Shown one piece after another: positions 1 through 9,829 of a stretch of DNA of 64,000 nt (its first letter is position 1; each line of letters starts with the position of its first letter). Origin of the DNA: Siderastrea siderea (Eukaryota; Cnidaria; Anthozoa; Scleractinia; Rhizangiidae); NCBI GenBank assembly GCA_964030785.1, contig OZ034971.1:14893679-14957678 (forward strand). Reading direction: 5' to 3'. The notes under the pieces were generated by a model, which saw only the letters and a list, made by a program, of their open reading frames with translations, was not told where the DNA came from and did not search any database. Both the position numbers and the translations under genes were made by a program.

Positions 1-2359
1 GTTAACTCCATCCAACCAGTTCCTGGGATTTCAGTAGTTGTCTGGGTGAGAGTTGACACACCTTGAAGAGAACTCTGATTGAAGGCATCGATATAACTTA
101 CAGAGAATCCACTGTCCAAGTGAATTGAAACTCCTGCGCTGGAACTTGAGTCAATAAGGAGAGTAAGTTTGTCTCCTGTTTTAAGGTAAAGAGAACCATG
201 AAGGTTCATCGTGAAAACACTTTCAGAGCTTGCCGTTTCAACATCAATAAAAGGGCCACGAATTTCGCCGTTTACAGTTAAATACAATTTTTGCAAGCCA
301 CGGTTCGCTCGCACACGGATATTCGCAGCCAGAAAATAAATGCCTTCACAAATCGCCACGAATTCTCCGGTAGATGGAGAGAACCCAGTAAGACTGACAA
401 ATGTCCCTGGGGTACCGCTTGTGTCCCAGTTACGAACAACATGCGATGAGGATGGGGAACCTGTGGTCATTGCTGTGCTTTTTATGGCAGAGAACGCTGG
501 GAAGGATCCAACTGGTCCAGTGTAACGTAACGTGAATTGACTATCATCCTCTACGCTCCAGTCTGTGTCCTTTTCTGAGAAAGCAAACACAGAGATCTCA
601 TCACTTGATCTTAAATCCACAAATCCGCTGACCACTAAACTGAAATCGCCGCCTTGGTAGCCTTGCCTGACTGCACTCATCGCCTCGTTACGTTGGTCTG
701 TTTGTCCATTTATGACCAAAGCAGCTTGAAATAGTCCGATATCCGCTTGAGATAAATGTACGCTGAACGAAACAAAATAGATTCCAGATTTTGGAATCTG
801 AAATCGTGACGCCTTGGTTACTAGTGGCGCTCCAAACAGAAATCGACCACTGTCCGACAGTTGAGTGTCCGTCCACCCACTGACTTCTGACCACCCACTT
901 GTTGATTGGAGCAGTCGGGAACTGAGGTCTAGACTGGCGCCAATCTCGGGAAAGGCTGTGAAGAAAACAAACAAAGATTTAAACGGAGCGCTTTCACCGG
1001 CTATTTTAATTACCAAAACTCCGAAAACATTATAAATCTAACGAGGAGATACTGGATGGAGGCGTTATGTCTTCCAGCGTCAGCCGTTCAACGCTGGGTG
1101 TAAACAAAAACATTTCAACATGCGCGGACCGTTCGAATTCTACCATGTTACAAAAAAAATCCCCGTATACGGCGTCGTTGAATACATTTTTATTCTCTTG
1201 TGGATTGCAGTGCTTGGAATGTGCATCACTCTCTTTATCTTAGTCTCTGAATGAGCTCCATTAAGGAATTTCGTTATATCTCTTCAAAATGTAGGCTACA
1301 AAAACATCCTTACAAAGATGAGGTTTCTACAATTTTTATATAATTACGAATTTTCTATGCGTGCTAGAAATTAAGTTTTCACTTATGTAAAATAAGGGCG
1401 CAATATGACGTCACGTTTCCACTTCGTGCTAGTTTAAGAAGTCTTATCCCCATGGTCTCGTTTTGTTTTAAGAAATACTGCAACTTATAGAACAATGACT
1501 GCAGAGAGTTCGGAGGTGAACTGGACAAGTTTCCATTTATACCCTAATGGGAACGAAGTTACGTGATTGGGAGGAAAATAAGCGAGCCAAGTAGAAACTC
1601 AAAATGCGGGTCGTTTTGAATTTTACAAACTGAAGACAGAAGCTACAAAGGTTTTTTATACATGCGTTTTGCATGTATAATGAACGATAAAACGATTATT
1701 GGATTCCAGTGTCGCAAGATATCATAAATTATCAAGGCTTTGGTTCGTGTTATCAACCTCAACACTCTGCTTCGGCTGATAACTCAAACTGCAGTCCTGA
1801 TAATTCTCCATATCATGCTCAAACTCAACCAATAACTTATTACTTAAGTAACCACTCGAAGTAACCAAACGCTGAGGATAATGACACATAATTATCCGTC
1901 GGTTATTGCACGGTCATTTCCCTTCCAGGGTCAAAATATTTTTACTAGAAGAACCATAACAGACTATGAAATTCTGATACATAATTTTTATGTAAAATAT
2001 TAAAGCGGTGGGCATCAAAGAAGAGAATGCCATTGCAAAAAATTAAAAGTTAAGTCTAACCCACTGGCTAGCGCTGGTGTTATTCAATTGACTAAAACTG
2101 TTTCCAAAATTGTCTTACGATAAAACAGTAGTTGGAGAACTATCTAGCATAAATTACAAGCTTAATTAAAAGTGGGGCGCTTATGGGATGAAATCGGCAA
2201 ATTAATTGCGATATCTGGCAAGTTTTAGTACGTAAAGAATATAACGTATCGAGAAAACAATTCAAAAACGTTCCCACCTGTTACCAGCGAGAGGTTGGCC
2301 ACCAAAAATACTACACTTGCGATAAAAACGAATCCCAAATATTTAAAATCCACCATCAT
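1..2359 (-). CDS. Secreted tandem C1q/TNF-like jelly-roll protein, 3' end cut by window
   Basis: Two exons on the minus strand. Exon 1 (2359 to 2278) encodes a 27-residue start, MMVDFKYLGFVFIASVVFLV and onward, which is a good signal peptide, and ends at a GTGGGA donor. Exon 2 begins at 955 after a pyrimidine-rich TTTTCTTCACAG acceptor and stays open to base 1. Both junctions fit phase 1. After the signal peptide come two repeats of about 135-150 residues (roughly 28-177 and 178-312) and the start of a third. Each opens with a Thr/Ser-rich stretch with a Trp, then a GIYF beta-strand motif (SGIYFVSFSV, EGIYFLAANI), a V-NG-turn and a final beta-rich segment, as in C1q/TNF-superfamily jelly rolls. 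No collagen stretch is seen. Such domains usually form trimers and bind ligands outside the cell. The repeats are divergent, so family membership is inferred from motif order. Intron 956-2277 has no other exon that I recognise. Confidence 0.75.
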
Positions 2360-4396
2360 TTGCTTAATTTTACCGCATCCCTTAGTTCCTTCACTTATTG
2401 TCAAATTTTGCTGTTAGAAAAAAGTTTAATCCAAAACGGCTTAAAATCCAACATTGCTGTTCTGTAAGTCTGCCTCAAACCTGTTTTCTCGTGATATAAT
2501 AAAACGAAGCTGTATTTCATTCGTAAAACAAGACCACCTAGGGATAAGTCGTTAGATCTTATTCACCAAACGTCAAAATACCCGCACAGGGAGCTTTTAC
2601 TCCACTGAGGCAAAACTAAGTTATGAAAAACATGAAATCGCGGGACATTTTCATCGAATAGCAAGTACTTAGGAAAACTTAATTGTTATTTATTCTGTCG
2701 AAAACCTGAAAACACTTACAGAGTCAGTGAAATGATTAAGGATCTAGTTAGAAATTCATTTGCAGTTATTGTACAAAATAAACCTATCTTTAGCTTCAAT
2801 TTTGTTGTTTATCATCAATTATTTGCATGCCACGACACTCAGATTTGGAAATGTTTATTGAGTTTTACAAGATTTAAAGATGTAGTACAGTTGTTTTTGT
2901 TTTCACAAACCGAAATCGCGATGTGTTTTATTCATTTCTTCTCCCTTTGCGTACAAATTGTTGAAAGCTCCATCAAAACAAAAACATTACTTCAACTGCT
3001 GAGATTAGGCTGACATTAATTAGACCTCACCAATGGCCAATGGAGAACCTTTTCAATTCTTTAACAACACGCTTGCTACGTCTGACACTGTAGCCCAAGG
3101 GAAGTTCAATCTCACTGTCGTTTGGGCTCTAACTCTCATGTGCTTTCACTACCTATCATGTGCCAGGATCAAAGTGTTCAGATCCGACAATTTATTTAGG
3201 AGATCCGACAATTTGAGATCCGACAATTTATATATGTATCTACTTATCACTTCTTTTATTTTCATCTTTTTAACTGTTCCTTAGTTAAGTATAATAATGT
3301 TTTTGTGAGTTTAGAAACCGGTTTTTAAACGACCTCCATTCCTATTCTTATTCATTCCCCCTCATTTTAATATAGTAAAATATTGTAATTTTTAAATTTA
3401 TATTGTAAATGTTTATTTATTTTAAGTAGTAGAGTGTCCCCAATTAGCTATCACAAGCTAAATACCCACCCTGACACTTTAATAAAGTCATTCATTCATT
3501 CATTCATTCATTCACTCGTGAATTGTCGCGGACTCTTTTGTCGCAATAACTAGCGAACTAATCTCCCATCTCAAAGCTTAAAAATACATTTGTAATATAA
3601 CTTCTTTTACACTATCACTCTTCATACTGTACTGATTTTTTTCTTTTAAGTATAATGAAGGGGTTTTTTTCACGTGTGATTGCTCTTAGGTTTCTGAATG
3701 AATCTTGTTTTTCATTTCAAAACAACAGAACGAGTACATTCAACCAATCAATCAAACTCCATTAAAGCAGTTTTGATTACAGTTTTGATTACAATTTGAA
3801 AAAAAGAATCAAAACATGTTAATGAATAACTTCATAGCCCTGGGACATGTTAGAATTTGAATATGTATAGTATCAACTTTCACCTGTTCTGTGTTGTTTG
3901 GGTGTGGTATTTCCCACTCTCTTCATCTTAAACTCTTAAACCAAAAATAAAATGCCCAGTACAGCGACAAGGCCACTCCCAATCGTAAATTTCTTTTAGG
4001 ACGAAATACTGAAATGAAACTTCCTAGGGGTTAGAAAATCGCAAGAATTAAAGTACTTTATCTCAGTCTCATGGTGGACTAATTTTCCTATTTAATAAAT
4101 GATCCAAACAAGGATTTTCCGGAGATTTAGGTTTGTTAACTGTAATGAAACCAAAATATCGCCGGAATATGTTAAAACTCCTATTGGTATTAACGTAACA
4201 GGTTCTTGCTTTAACACATCATTATTGCTTGACGGGCATTATAATCAAAAGACGTACAAGGTCACGTTAAGGACAACCCAGGAAAAAGGAAAAAATGAGA
4301 CTTAGAATCAAATCAGTAAAAAAAAATCAGTTTTTGCTGATTGAAATCGTTAAAAACGTTTTAAAATAATCTCCGCAACCATGATTATGAGCCTAC
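2360..4396. other. No gene recognised; AT-rich spacer with a LINE-like tail
   Basis: Short plus-strand ORFs at 2732-3013 and 3033-3284 are AT-driven and match nothing I recognise. The only structure is the short-repeat and CATT-tailed block at about 3170-3515, listed separately. If the 4397-4508 exon is real, this is intron. Confidence 0.5.
3170..3515 (+). repeat. Probable 3' tail of a non-LTR retrotransposon with (CATT)n end
   Basis: The block has three copies of GATCCGACAATTT (3181-3230), then AT-rich sequence, and ends with AATAAAGTCATTCATTCATT and a run of CATT units (about 3484-3514). A short 3' microsatellite after an AATAAA-like signal is typical of CR1/L2-type LINE tails. No reverse-transcriptase coding is seen upstream, so the copy would be strongly 5'-truncated. 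A plain microsatellite remains possible. Confidence 0.4.
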
Positions 4397-4508
4397 CTCG
4401 ATAGTGATCTGCCAAGAGAGGTGATCCAAGTGTTTCTAAAAGCAGCGTCAAAACATGTGTTAAGCAAACAAATATCCATCTAGTAGATGCTTCTTTGGGA
4501 GACGACAT
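4397..4508 (-). CDS. Candidate alternative first exon (signal peptide) of the C1q-like gene
   Basis: A minus-strand ATG at 4508 opens 37 codons plus one base, followed by a donor reading CGAG|GTAGGC. The peptide starts MSSPKEASTRW and continues with a hydrophobic core (IFVCLTHVLTLLL), like a signal peptide or signal anchor. The exon ends in phase 1, the same phase as exon 1 at 2278-2359, so it could splice directly to the exon at 955 and keep frame. It could also be the first exon of an unrelated gene or a chance ORF; no other exon was found between them. Confidence 0.4.
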
Positions 4509-6215
4509 CTCTGTTCCTCCAGAAATAACGTAAAAACCTTATCCCCAAAGGACCCGGTACATGCTCGAGAAACTTTTGTGAAGTTCTGGTTTTTCTTCTG
4601 CTCAAGCCAAATGAACGAGCTTGATTAAAACGAGATCAGTGTCATGGAGCTTCAGTGGAAAATCTCAACACTGTTCTTTTACCGGCTACCCCAGGAGAAC
4701 TCTGTAATTGGGTGATTTCCTTTGTCATATAGTTAATTAAATTACAATCTTTATAAGAGTAAGATTCATTTTTCTAACTGAATAATATATATTACTTTCC
4801 GCGTCCCTTAATGAAAAAGGTTCACCGCTTGAGCTCGCGAATCATCGACAGCGTTTTTGTTTAATGGTTAAAGCTTTCAAGAAGAATTACCTTTCCCCGG
4901 TGTGAGTTGACGTAAGGAAGGCGCATAAGAAAGAGCACAAAGGAACAAAGAACAGAATACTTTATAGAAGCCACCTGTTCAGATAGATGTACCGAAGCTT
5001 GCTGGTATTCCACAAGGACGAAGCATTTATTTAGTCAGAATAGCTCAGGATAGTTTGAAATTCTCCAGAGAAAGTATTCCTTCTAACGATAATACGCGAT
5101 AATGCCGCACTCATGAGGGGTTTTTTCTGTGATTCAGTAACTCGAAGTAAGGTTTAAGATAGCTAGATTATTCAGGTTACTTATGGCTTTTAAAGGAGGA
5201 AAAACTTGCACCATGGATAGTTTAGTATTTTTTCGTACCTACAGTTGGATAACATAAAAAATATCGATCAGTCAAACCACTGAGGTCCAACAGAACTGGC
5301 CAAGGCTGTGTAACACTGGCACGTGTCACTAATTGGCATAGTTCGTGCTGGCGAACTGTCAGTAAGCACCACACTTGCACAAATAGCAATTTAATTTTTA
5401 GAAGAAAAACAAGACAGCTAGCTTTCTACTCAGTACAGCAAAAAGATTTGAAACTGGGATCTAACCTCATTCGCTCGGGAGGATTTTTATTCACTTATTA
5501 GCCGAGGATAAACTCTCGAGGATAAAGGATTTCCACTGGTCGAGAGGATATGCGAAACATTTCTGAGCTGATCCGATTGAAGGATTGGACTTTTCAGTCT
5601 GTTCAATATTGTATAAAATCAAAATTCATGGGAAAAAATTTCCTCCCAGTTCCCCACTACTAATCCAAATGCAGCCAGCCCTTTTCTTGACAATACAAGA
5701 GTATTAAACTGGCATAACACAAATCCGGCTGGCAATAGTATGGGAACGACAAAAGTCAAAATCATTTTAAATCATTTCTAATATAGGACTTAACCTCTCT
5801 AGATGTTGAGAAGTTCTCGATTCTATACTATGCATTGATAACTGCTGTTGTTGTTGTTAGTGTGTTGTTGTTTTTGTTGTTGTTAAAGCACACAGCACTC
5901 CTCCAAACTTAGCCGGCAAATTAAACGACACAACGACTTTTCAAGCCATTTTACCTATGTTTGATCTTTAAGGGTCAATCAATTTAATTACAGGGTTTTT
6001 TATTACTTTATTAAACAAACACATACATAACAGTTGATAACAGAAAATAAGGGAAAAAAGACAGTACAAATTACTCAATATAATATTAACACACCAACAA
6101 ATTTCCAAAACTAAAAAGAAAATCTGACTGTATGCGAACCCTTCTCTGAGTCAGTTAAGCTTATATCCTTCGCAAACAATGATGTGGCGTAAGGAAGGCA
6201 ATATTAATATGGAAT
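4509..6215. other. No gene recognised
   Basis: No convincing ORF or splice-linked exon was seen on either strand. The only feature is a GTT-rich simple repeat around 5841-5885. The sequence from about 5995 belongs to the 3' side of the neighbouring LINE remnant. Confidence 0.5.
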
Positions 6216-7156
6216 TAAATGTCCTGAAGATCATCTTCTTCATAAATCCTAACGGGACTACCTCCTGGTGAAGTTTTGATATAAATTTCCCCGTTCAATG
6301 CCCAACTGGTTATCATTCCGTCTTTATACATATCGTTTGGTTTCACTATTTTTCACCTAAAACTGGTTTAAAATTTTAATTAATAAAGATGCGACCGCCT
6401 TCGGTGCGAGTGGCCGCTGAACATCTCGGGAATAAATTGCTTACACGGACGTTTTTAAGTTTTGCTCTTGACTTGTACAATCTGGTTTTAACCTTATGAC
6501 TTACAAATTTCATTATAATGGGTCTAACACCTTTCTCTGATCCTTTTCTGTTTAGATGATGCGAGATTGCAATATCTTCCTGACACATTGGAACCTCGAG
6601 CGTTTCAGCAACTTTCAAAACTGCTTCCTCGTTCGAGTTGTATGCTTTTTCTGGTATTCCGCATATTTTTAAGGAGTTTTTTCGGGTGTATCGCTCGAGG
6701 TCGTCGTTTAGGCTGTATAATTCGACGATTTCTTCAGCTTGGTCATTGATTCTCTTTCGGGCCTGCTCCAGTTCTTCACTCATTTTTTTTGTTGAGACTC
6801 AGTGTCGTCTCGACTAGCTTCTTCATGACTCGCTCAGTTCTTTCTTTTGTGACTCAAAGGCACTTTCAGCTCAGGAAACTTAGCGGCTAAATTGCTGTTT
6901 TTTGAGAGGATGATAGAGTGATAGAGTTTGTAGATTGGATATCAATGAAAATCTTTCTAATTTCAGACAGGATTGGTTCTGTGGCAGATTCTTCCGTAGT
7001 TTGTTGCTCGTTGGCCGCCATTTTTTGTCGCTTTTGCTTTGTCGCTTCTCGGCTCTTCTTCTGTCGGACTGCGGTCACTTCGCTTTTTTGCGCCCAGTTC
7101 TTGTCATCAGAGATTAACACTATGTAGGTATCCAAAACGTAGTTAAAGACGAACAA
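6216..7156 (-). pseudogene. Broken LINE ORF1 protein (coiled-coil, RRM-like, C-terminal domain)
   Basis: The minus strand carries three pieces of one retrotransposon ORF1-type protein in different frames. The N-terminal piece (from 7156, with an internal Met at 7021) is Lys/Arg-rich and contains KQKRQKMAANEQ. The middle piece (6783-6376) has a coiled-coil start, then the hallmark LERYTRKNSLKICGIPE and a region ending ISHHLNRKGSEKG and PIIMKFVSHKVK. The last piece, to a stop at 6216-6218, reads YKDGMITSWALNGEIYIKTS then PGGSPVRIY, the usual C-terminal end of these proteins. At least two frameshifts or stops separate the pieces, so the copy is dead. ORF1 proteins bind RNA and form the retrotransposition particle. 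No ORF2 (endonuclease/RT) was found beside it. Confidence 0.8.
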
Positions 7157-7414
7157 TTACGTTTTACATTTTGAATTTTACGAAGGATTTCAGCTCCGCT
7201 CAAAACGCTCGCCCTTCTGGGCCACGTCGGCGCATGCTCTCTTACAGGTCAAGATAGAAAATTACCTCTTTGTTACTGTTGTTAAATTTTGTATTCTTTA
7301 CACGATGAATATGCATCTAAAATATTGAACACGTTGTTCATTTTGAAGCAAAATTAATTACCTTATGGAAGTCAAGTCCCTCAAATCATTTTTTATTTCA
7401 GTTTTCCTAACTGT

Positions 7415-8300
7415 ACGTTAGCTTTATTCAAGTCGTGTTTGTGAATGATTCTTCTCTGTATCTATAGTTACCTCTTATTAACCGAGCAGGAGGTCTGTAT
7501 GGGAGAATCTTGACCGAGGTCGTGAGTACAGACCGAACGCAGTGAGGTCTGTACACACGACCGAGGTCAAGTTTCTCCCATACAGACCGACTAAGCTCGG
7601 TTAATAAGAAGTTTATTATATGGCCAAACAAGAAAACTTTAATTCGCTTAATGTAAATGGTTCGTACTAGCTGACATTTTGCTTGCAAAAGTCGATGAGC
7701 TGAACTTAAATCTGCCAAAGTTTGCTCGTCCTCTACCTTTTTTCTCGTCAGGCTTGTTGGCCCTTCATTTTAGAAGGAAATAGTCAATATTTTTGTAGTT
7801 TAGTTTGCACCTTTGTCACCGCAAAATGTAACCGGTCTAGACGCCGGTCTAGATGGGAAAATCTAGACCGCGGTCAATATCGATTTCAGCCAATCAAATT
7901 CGTGAATTCGGTAGTTCCCAGTCCTTGTGAGACACGGCCATATAATAATCGATAATCATTGCATCTGCTTCCTCCTTGAGTGAGCACCAAGGTTCTCTCA
8001 ACCCTTGTGCTAGCACGAGGTCTTTTGTCACCACGGGTAAAATTTTTTCGGATGTCGCCGAGGCGGACATAAAAGGCTGGACGGGTGCCCCACGAGGCGT
8101 CCAGGAAGATCCGCAAGTTGTCCCGGAAGACCCTCGAGGGGCCTTGAATGTTCGAGGTGAAAGTTTCCCTGTGAAGAGTTACTTCGTTCGGATGTCATCA
8201 TCCTGGCAGAATTTGCTCGTGTAGTTACGGCCTCAATTTTTTGGCTTTTGTTTAACAATACCAATTCGTTCTGTGCTCATGGAAAAAATCCTAAGGGATC
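7415..8300. repeat. Dispersed repeat, copy 1, interrupted by an insertion
   Basis: The segments 7415-7469 and 7951-8300 together match the continuous block 27112-27540 in the same orientation. Shared strings include ATTCTTCTCT, AATCTGCTTCCTCC-like sequence, GCTGGACGGG, GAATGTTCGAGGTGAA, GGCAGAATTTGCTC and CAATTCGTTCTGTGCT. ORFs called inside both copies (for example on the minus strand at 8028-8264) are repeat-derived. The class of the repeat is not recognised. Confidence 0.75.
7470..7950. mobile_element. 481-bp insertion with fold-back segment inside the dispersed repeat
   Basis: This segment is absent from the otherwise collinear copy at 27112-27540. Its left part (7474-7608) is a near-palindrome running from CTTATTAACCGAG to CTCGGTTAATAAG, with inner arms such as GGTCTGTATGGGAGA and TCTCCCATACAGACC. 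It also holds TTATTATATGGCC near 7615 and its inverse GGCCATATAATAA near 7937. It carries no coding sequence and looks like a MITE or nested MITEs. Confidence 0.6.
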
Positions 8301-8304
8301 CTGT

Positions 8305-8522
8305 ATCACCGCTAAATGTAATAACAATGCTAAATGTAATACTAACCGTAAATGTAATACAAATTAACGCTAAATGTAATTGTACCAGCCGTATATGTAA
8401 TAAACATGAAAGCTAAATTTAAAAACTTAACCACCATAAATGTATTACATTTCAACGCTAAACGTGATAAACTGACCAACCGTAAATGTAATGTAACTTA
8501 ACGCTAAATGTAATAAACGAGT
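8305..8522. repeat. Degenerate array of a TAAATGTAAT motif
   Basis: The motif CGCTAAATGTAAT or CCGTAAATGTAAT recurs roughly every 20-30 bases, about ten times, with one inverted copy near 8440 (ATGTATTACATT). Intervals vary, so it is not a clean satellite. It lies directly after repeat copy 1. It could be a subterminal array of a transposon. Confidence 0.6.
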
Positions 8523-8728
8523 TTTCTACTGGGTATAGTATGGCAAAGGCTTTTAAACCTTCCACATCCTAAGTTTCCTTCCTTTTTATTTCCTTTTTCA
8601 TTTCATTTCATTATTGTTTTTCCCGTATCTTTGTTGATGCACTTTTTGTTGTCTAAGACATCAACAATCGGTCCGTTGGTTTCAGTTAAGTCAAATGTTT
8701 GACTTATTGTAGGCGATACCATGAGGTA

Positions 8729-9196
8729 CAGTAAACACCCGCGTGTAAGAACCTACATTTTTTGAAGTCTGGCAAAACAGGTTCTTGTATTTTGGGGTAG
8801 TTATTGGCAATTTAGGCTTAGTAGGTTCCTAATTAGGTTCTTAATTTCTATGAAAGAGATGTAGTAGTTCATTACCAGAAAAATAAAAAAAAACTTGGGT
8901 TTGGTCCTTAAATATACAGTATTTATTCCCAACTTGATTATAATAAGCCTAACAAAACTGATTACAGAATGTATATGTAGTGTTATCTCTATAACAAGAG
9001 TTGTATGATAAAAGTTGCAATCTCAAAGTTAAACTCTTTGGTTAAAATGTTTATCATAATTTAACTGTAACCCACATATAAGAACCCTCTTGATCTTGCT
9101 TGGCTTAACAGGTGCTTATATTTTTGGGTATTAAAATGGCAAATTTCTGCCAGCAGGTTCTTAAACCACTAGGTTCTTACACGCAGGTTTTTACTG
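8729..9196. mobile_element. TA-flanked MITE with about 27-bp terminal inverted repeats
   Basis: The left end CAGTAAACACCCGCGTGTAA continues to GAACCT; the right end is its inverse (AGGTTCTTACACGCAGG, then TTTTTACTG). Both ends abut the dinucleotide TA (8727-8728 and 9197-9198), as for Tc1/mariner-type insertions. The 468-bp interior is AT-rich and non-coding, with further AGGTTCTTA-type subterminal motifs. Confidence 0.85.
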
Positions 9197-9448
9197 TATC
9201 TCCATATTAGGAACTGCATGTGACGACTCTAGCTCCAGCTTGACTTTAATGTTTTGTAGAAGTGAGGCGCCGAATGGCACACGCGTATTTCGTAGTTCGA
9301 GGAATCTTCAGTCTACTGGTGAGCAAGTACATTTCTTCAGTGACCACCGTGCCGTCCAACGTTGGACCGTTTCGATCTTGTATACACACCATAAGCGTGA
9401 ACACCAGGTCTGAGATCACAGATCGAGGCAAAGTATTCGAGTTAACTA

Positions 9449-9815
9449 GTTACGTCCCTCTTCATCCAAGGGCGGAAGGTTGAGCTCGTCTCCGTTTATG
9501 TGGGGTAGTCGAAATCTAATAGTGGCCGGAACTTTAGCCTGATTAATATTTAACGCGTTTTTTAGGCGAACGTGCGCCTGAAACATACAAAAAAAAAACC
9601 TGTAATGAAGACTTCGGCATCTTTTTCTTAGAGGGAGGAATTCGATTAATCTTGTCGGCATTAGCGATCTTTAAGTACCCGATGCGGTGTACTGAATTAA
9701 GAACTGCAAGGCAAAAACGTACGATGTGACCAATCACTGGAGCTGGTTGACTACCTTGAAAGACTTCACGATGGCAGATTGAACTGAAGGTTACGGATTT
9801 TGTTTCATCAGTCAT
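9449..9815 (-). CDS. Possible small two-exon gene, product not recognised
   Basis: A minus-strand ATG at 9815 opens a frame starting MTDETKSVTFSS. A possible donor ATC|GTACGT follows PAPVIGHI, and a strong acceptor (T-rich tract then GTTTCAG near 9579) leads to AHVRLKNALNINQAKVPATI and, further on, LNLPPLDEEGRN and a stop near 9449. Both junctions are phase 0, giving about 75 residues. Another ORF follows downstream (9431-9246), so more exons are possible. I cannot name a family. The support is only splice signals and coding-like composition. Confidence 0.25.
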
Positions 9816-9829
9816 TGTATTTTGCTTTA

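Noticed and set aside
340..894. Short ORFs on both strands at 340-525 and 688-894
   Set aside because: They are off-frame shadows of the minus-strand C1q-like exon, which is open from 955 to 1.
2732..3284. Two plus-strand ORFs as genes
   Set aside because: AT-rich, no splice partners, and the second overlaps the short-repeat block of the LINE-like tail.
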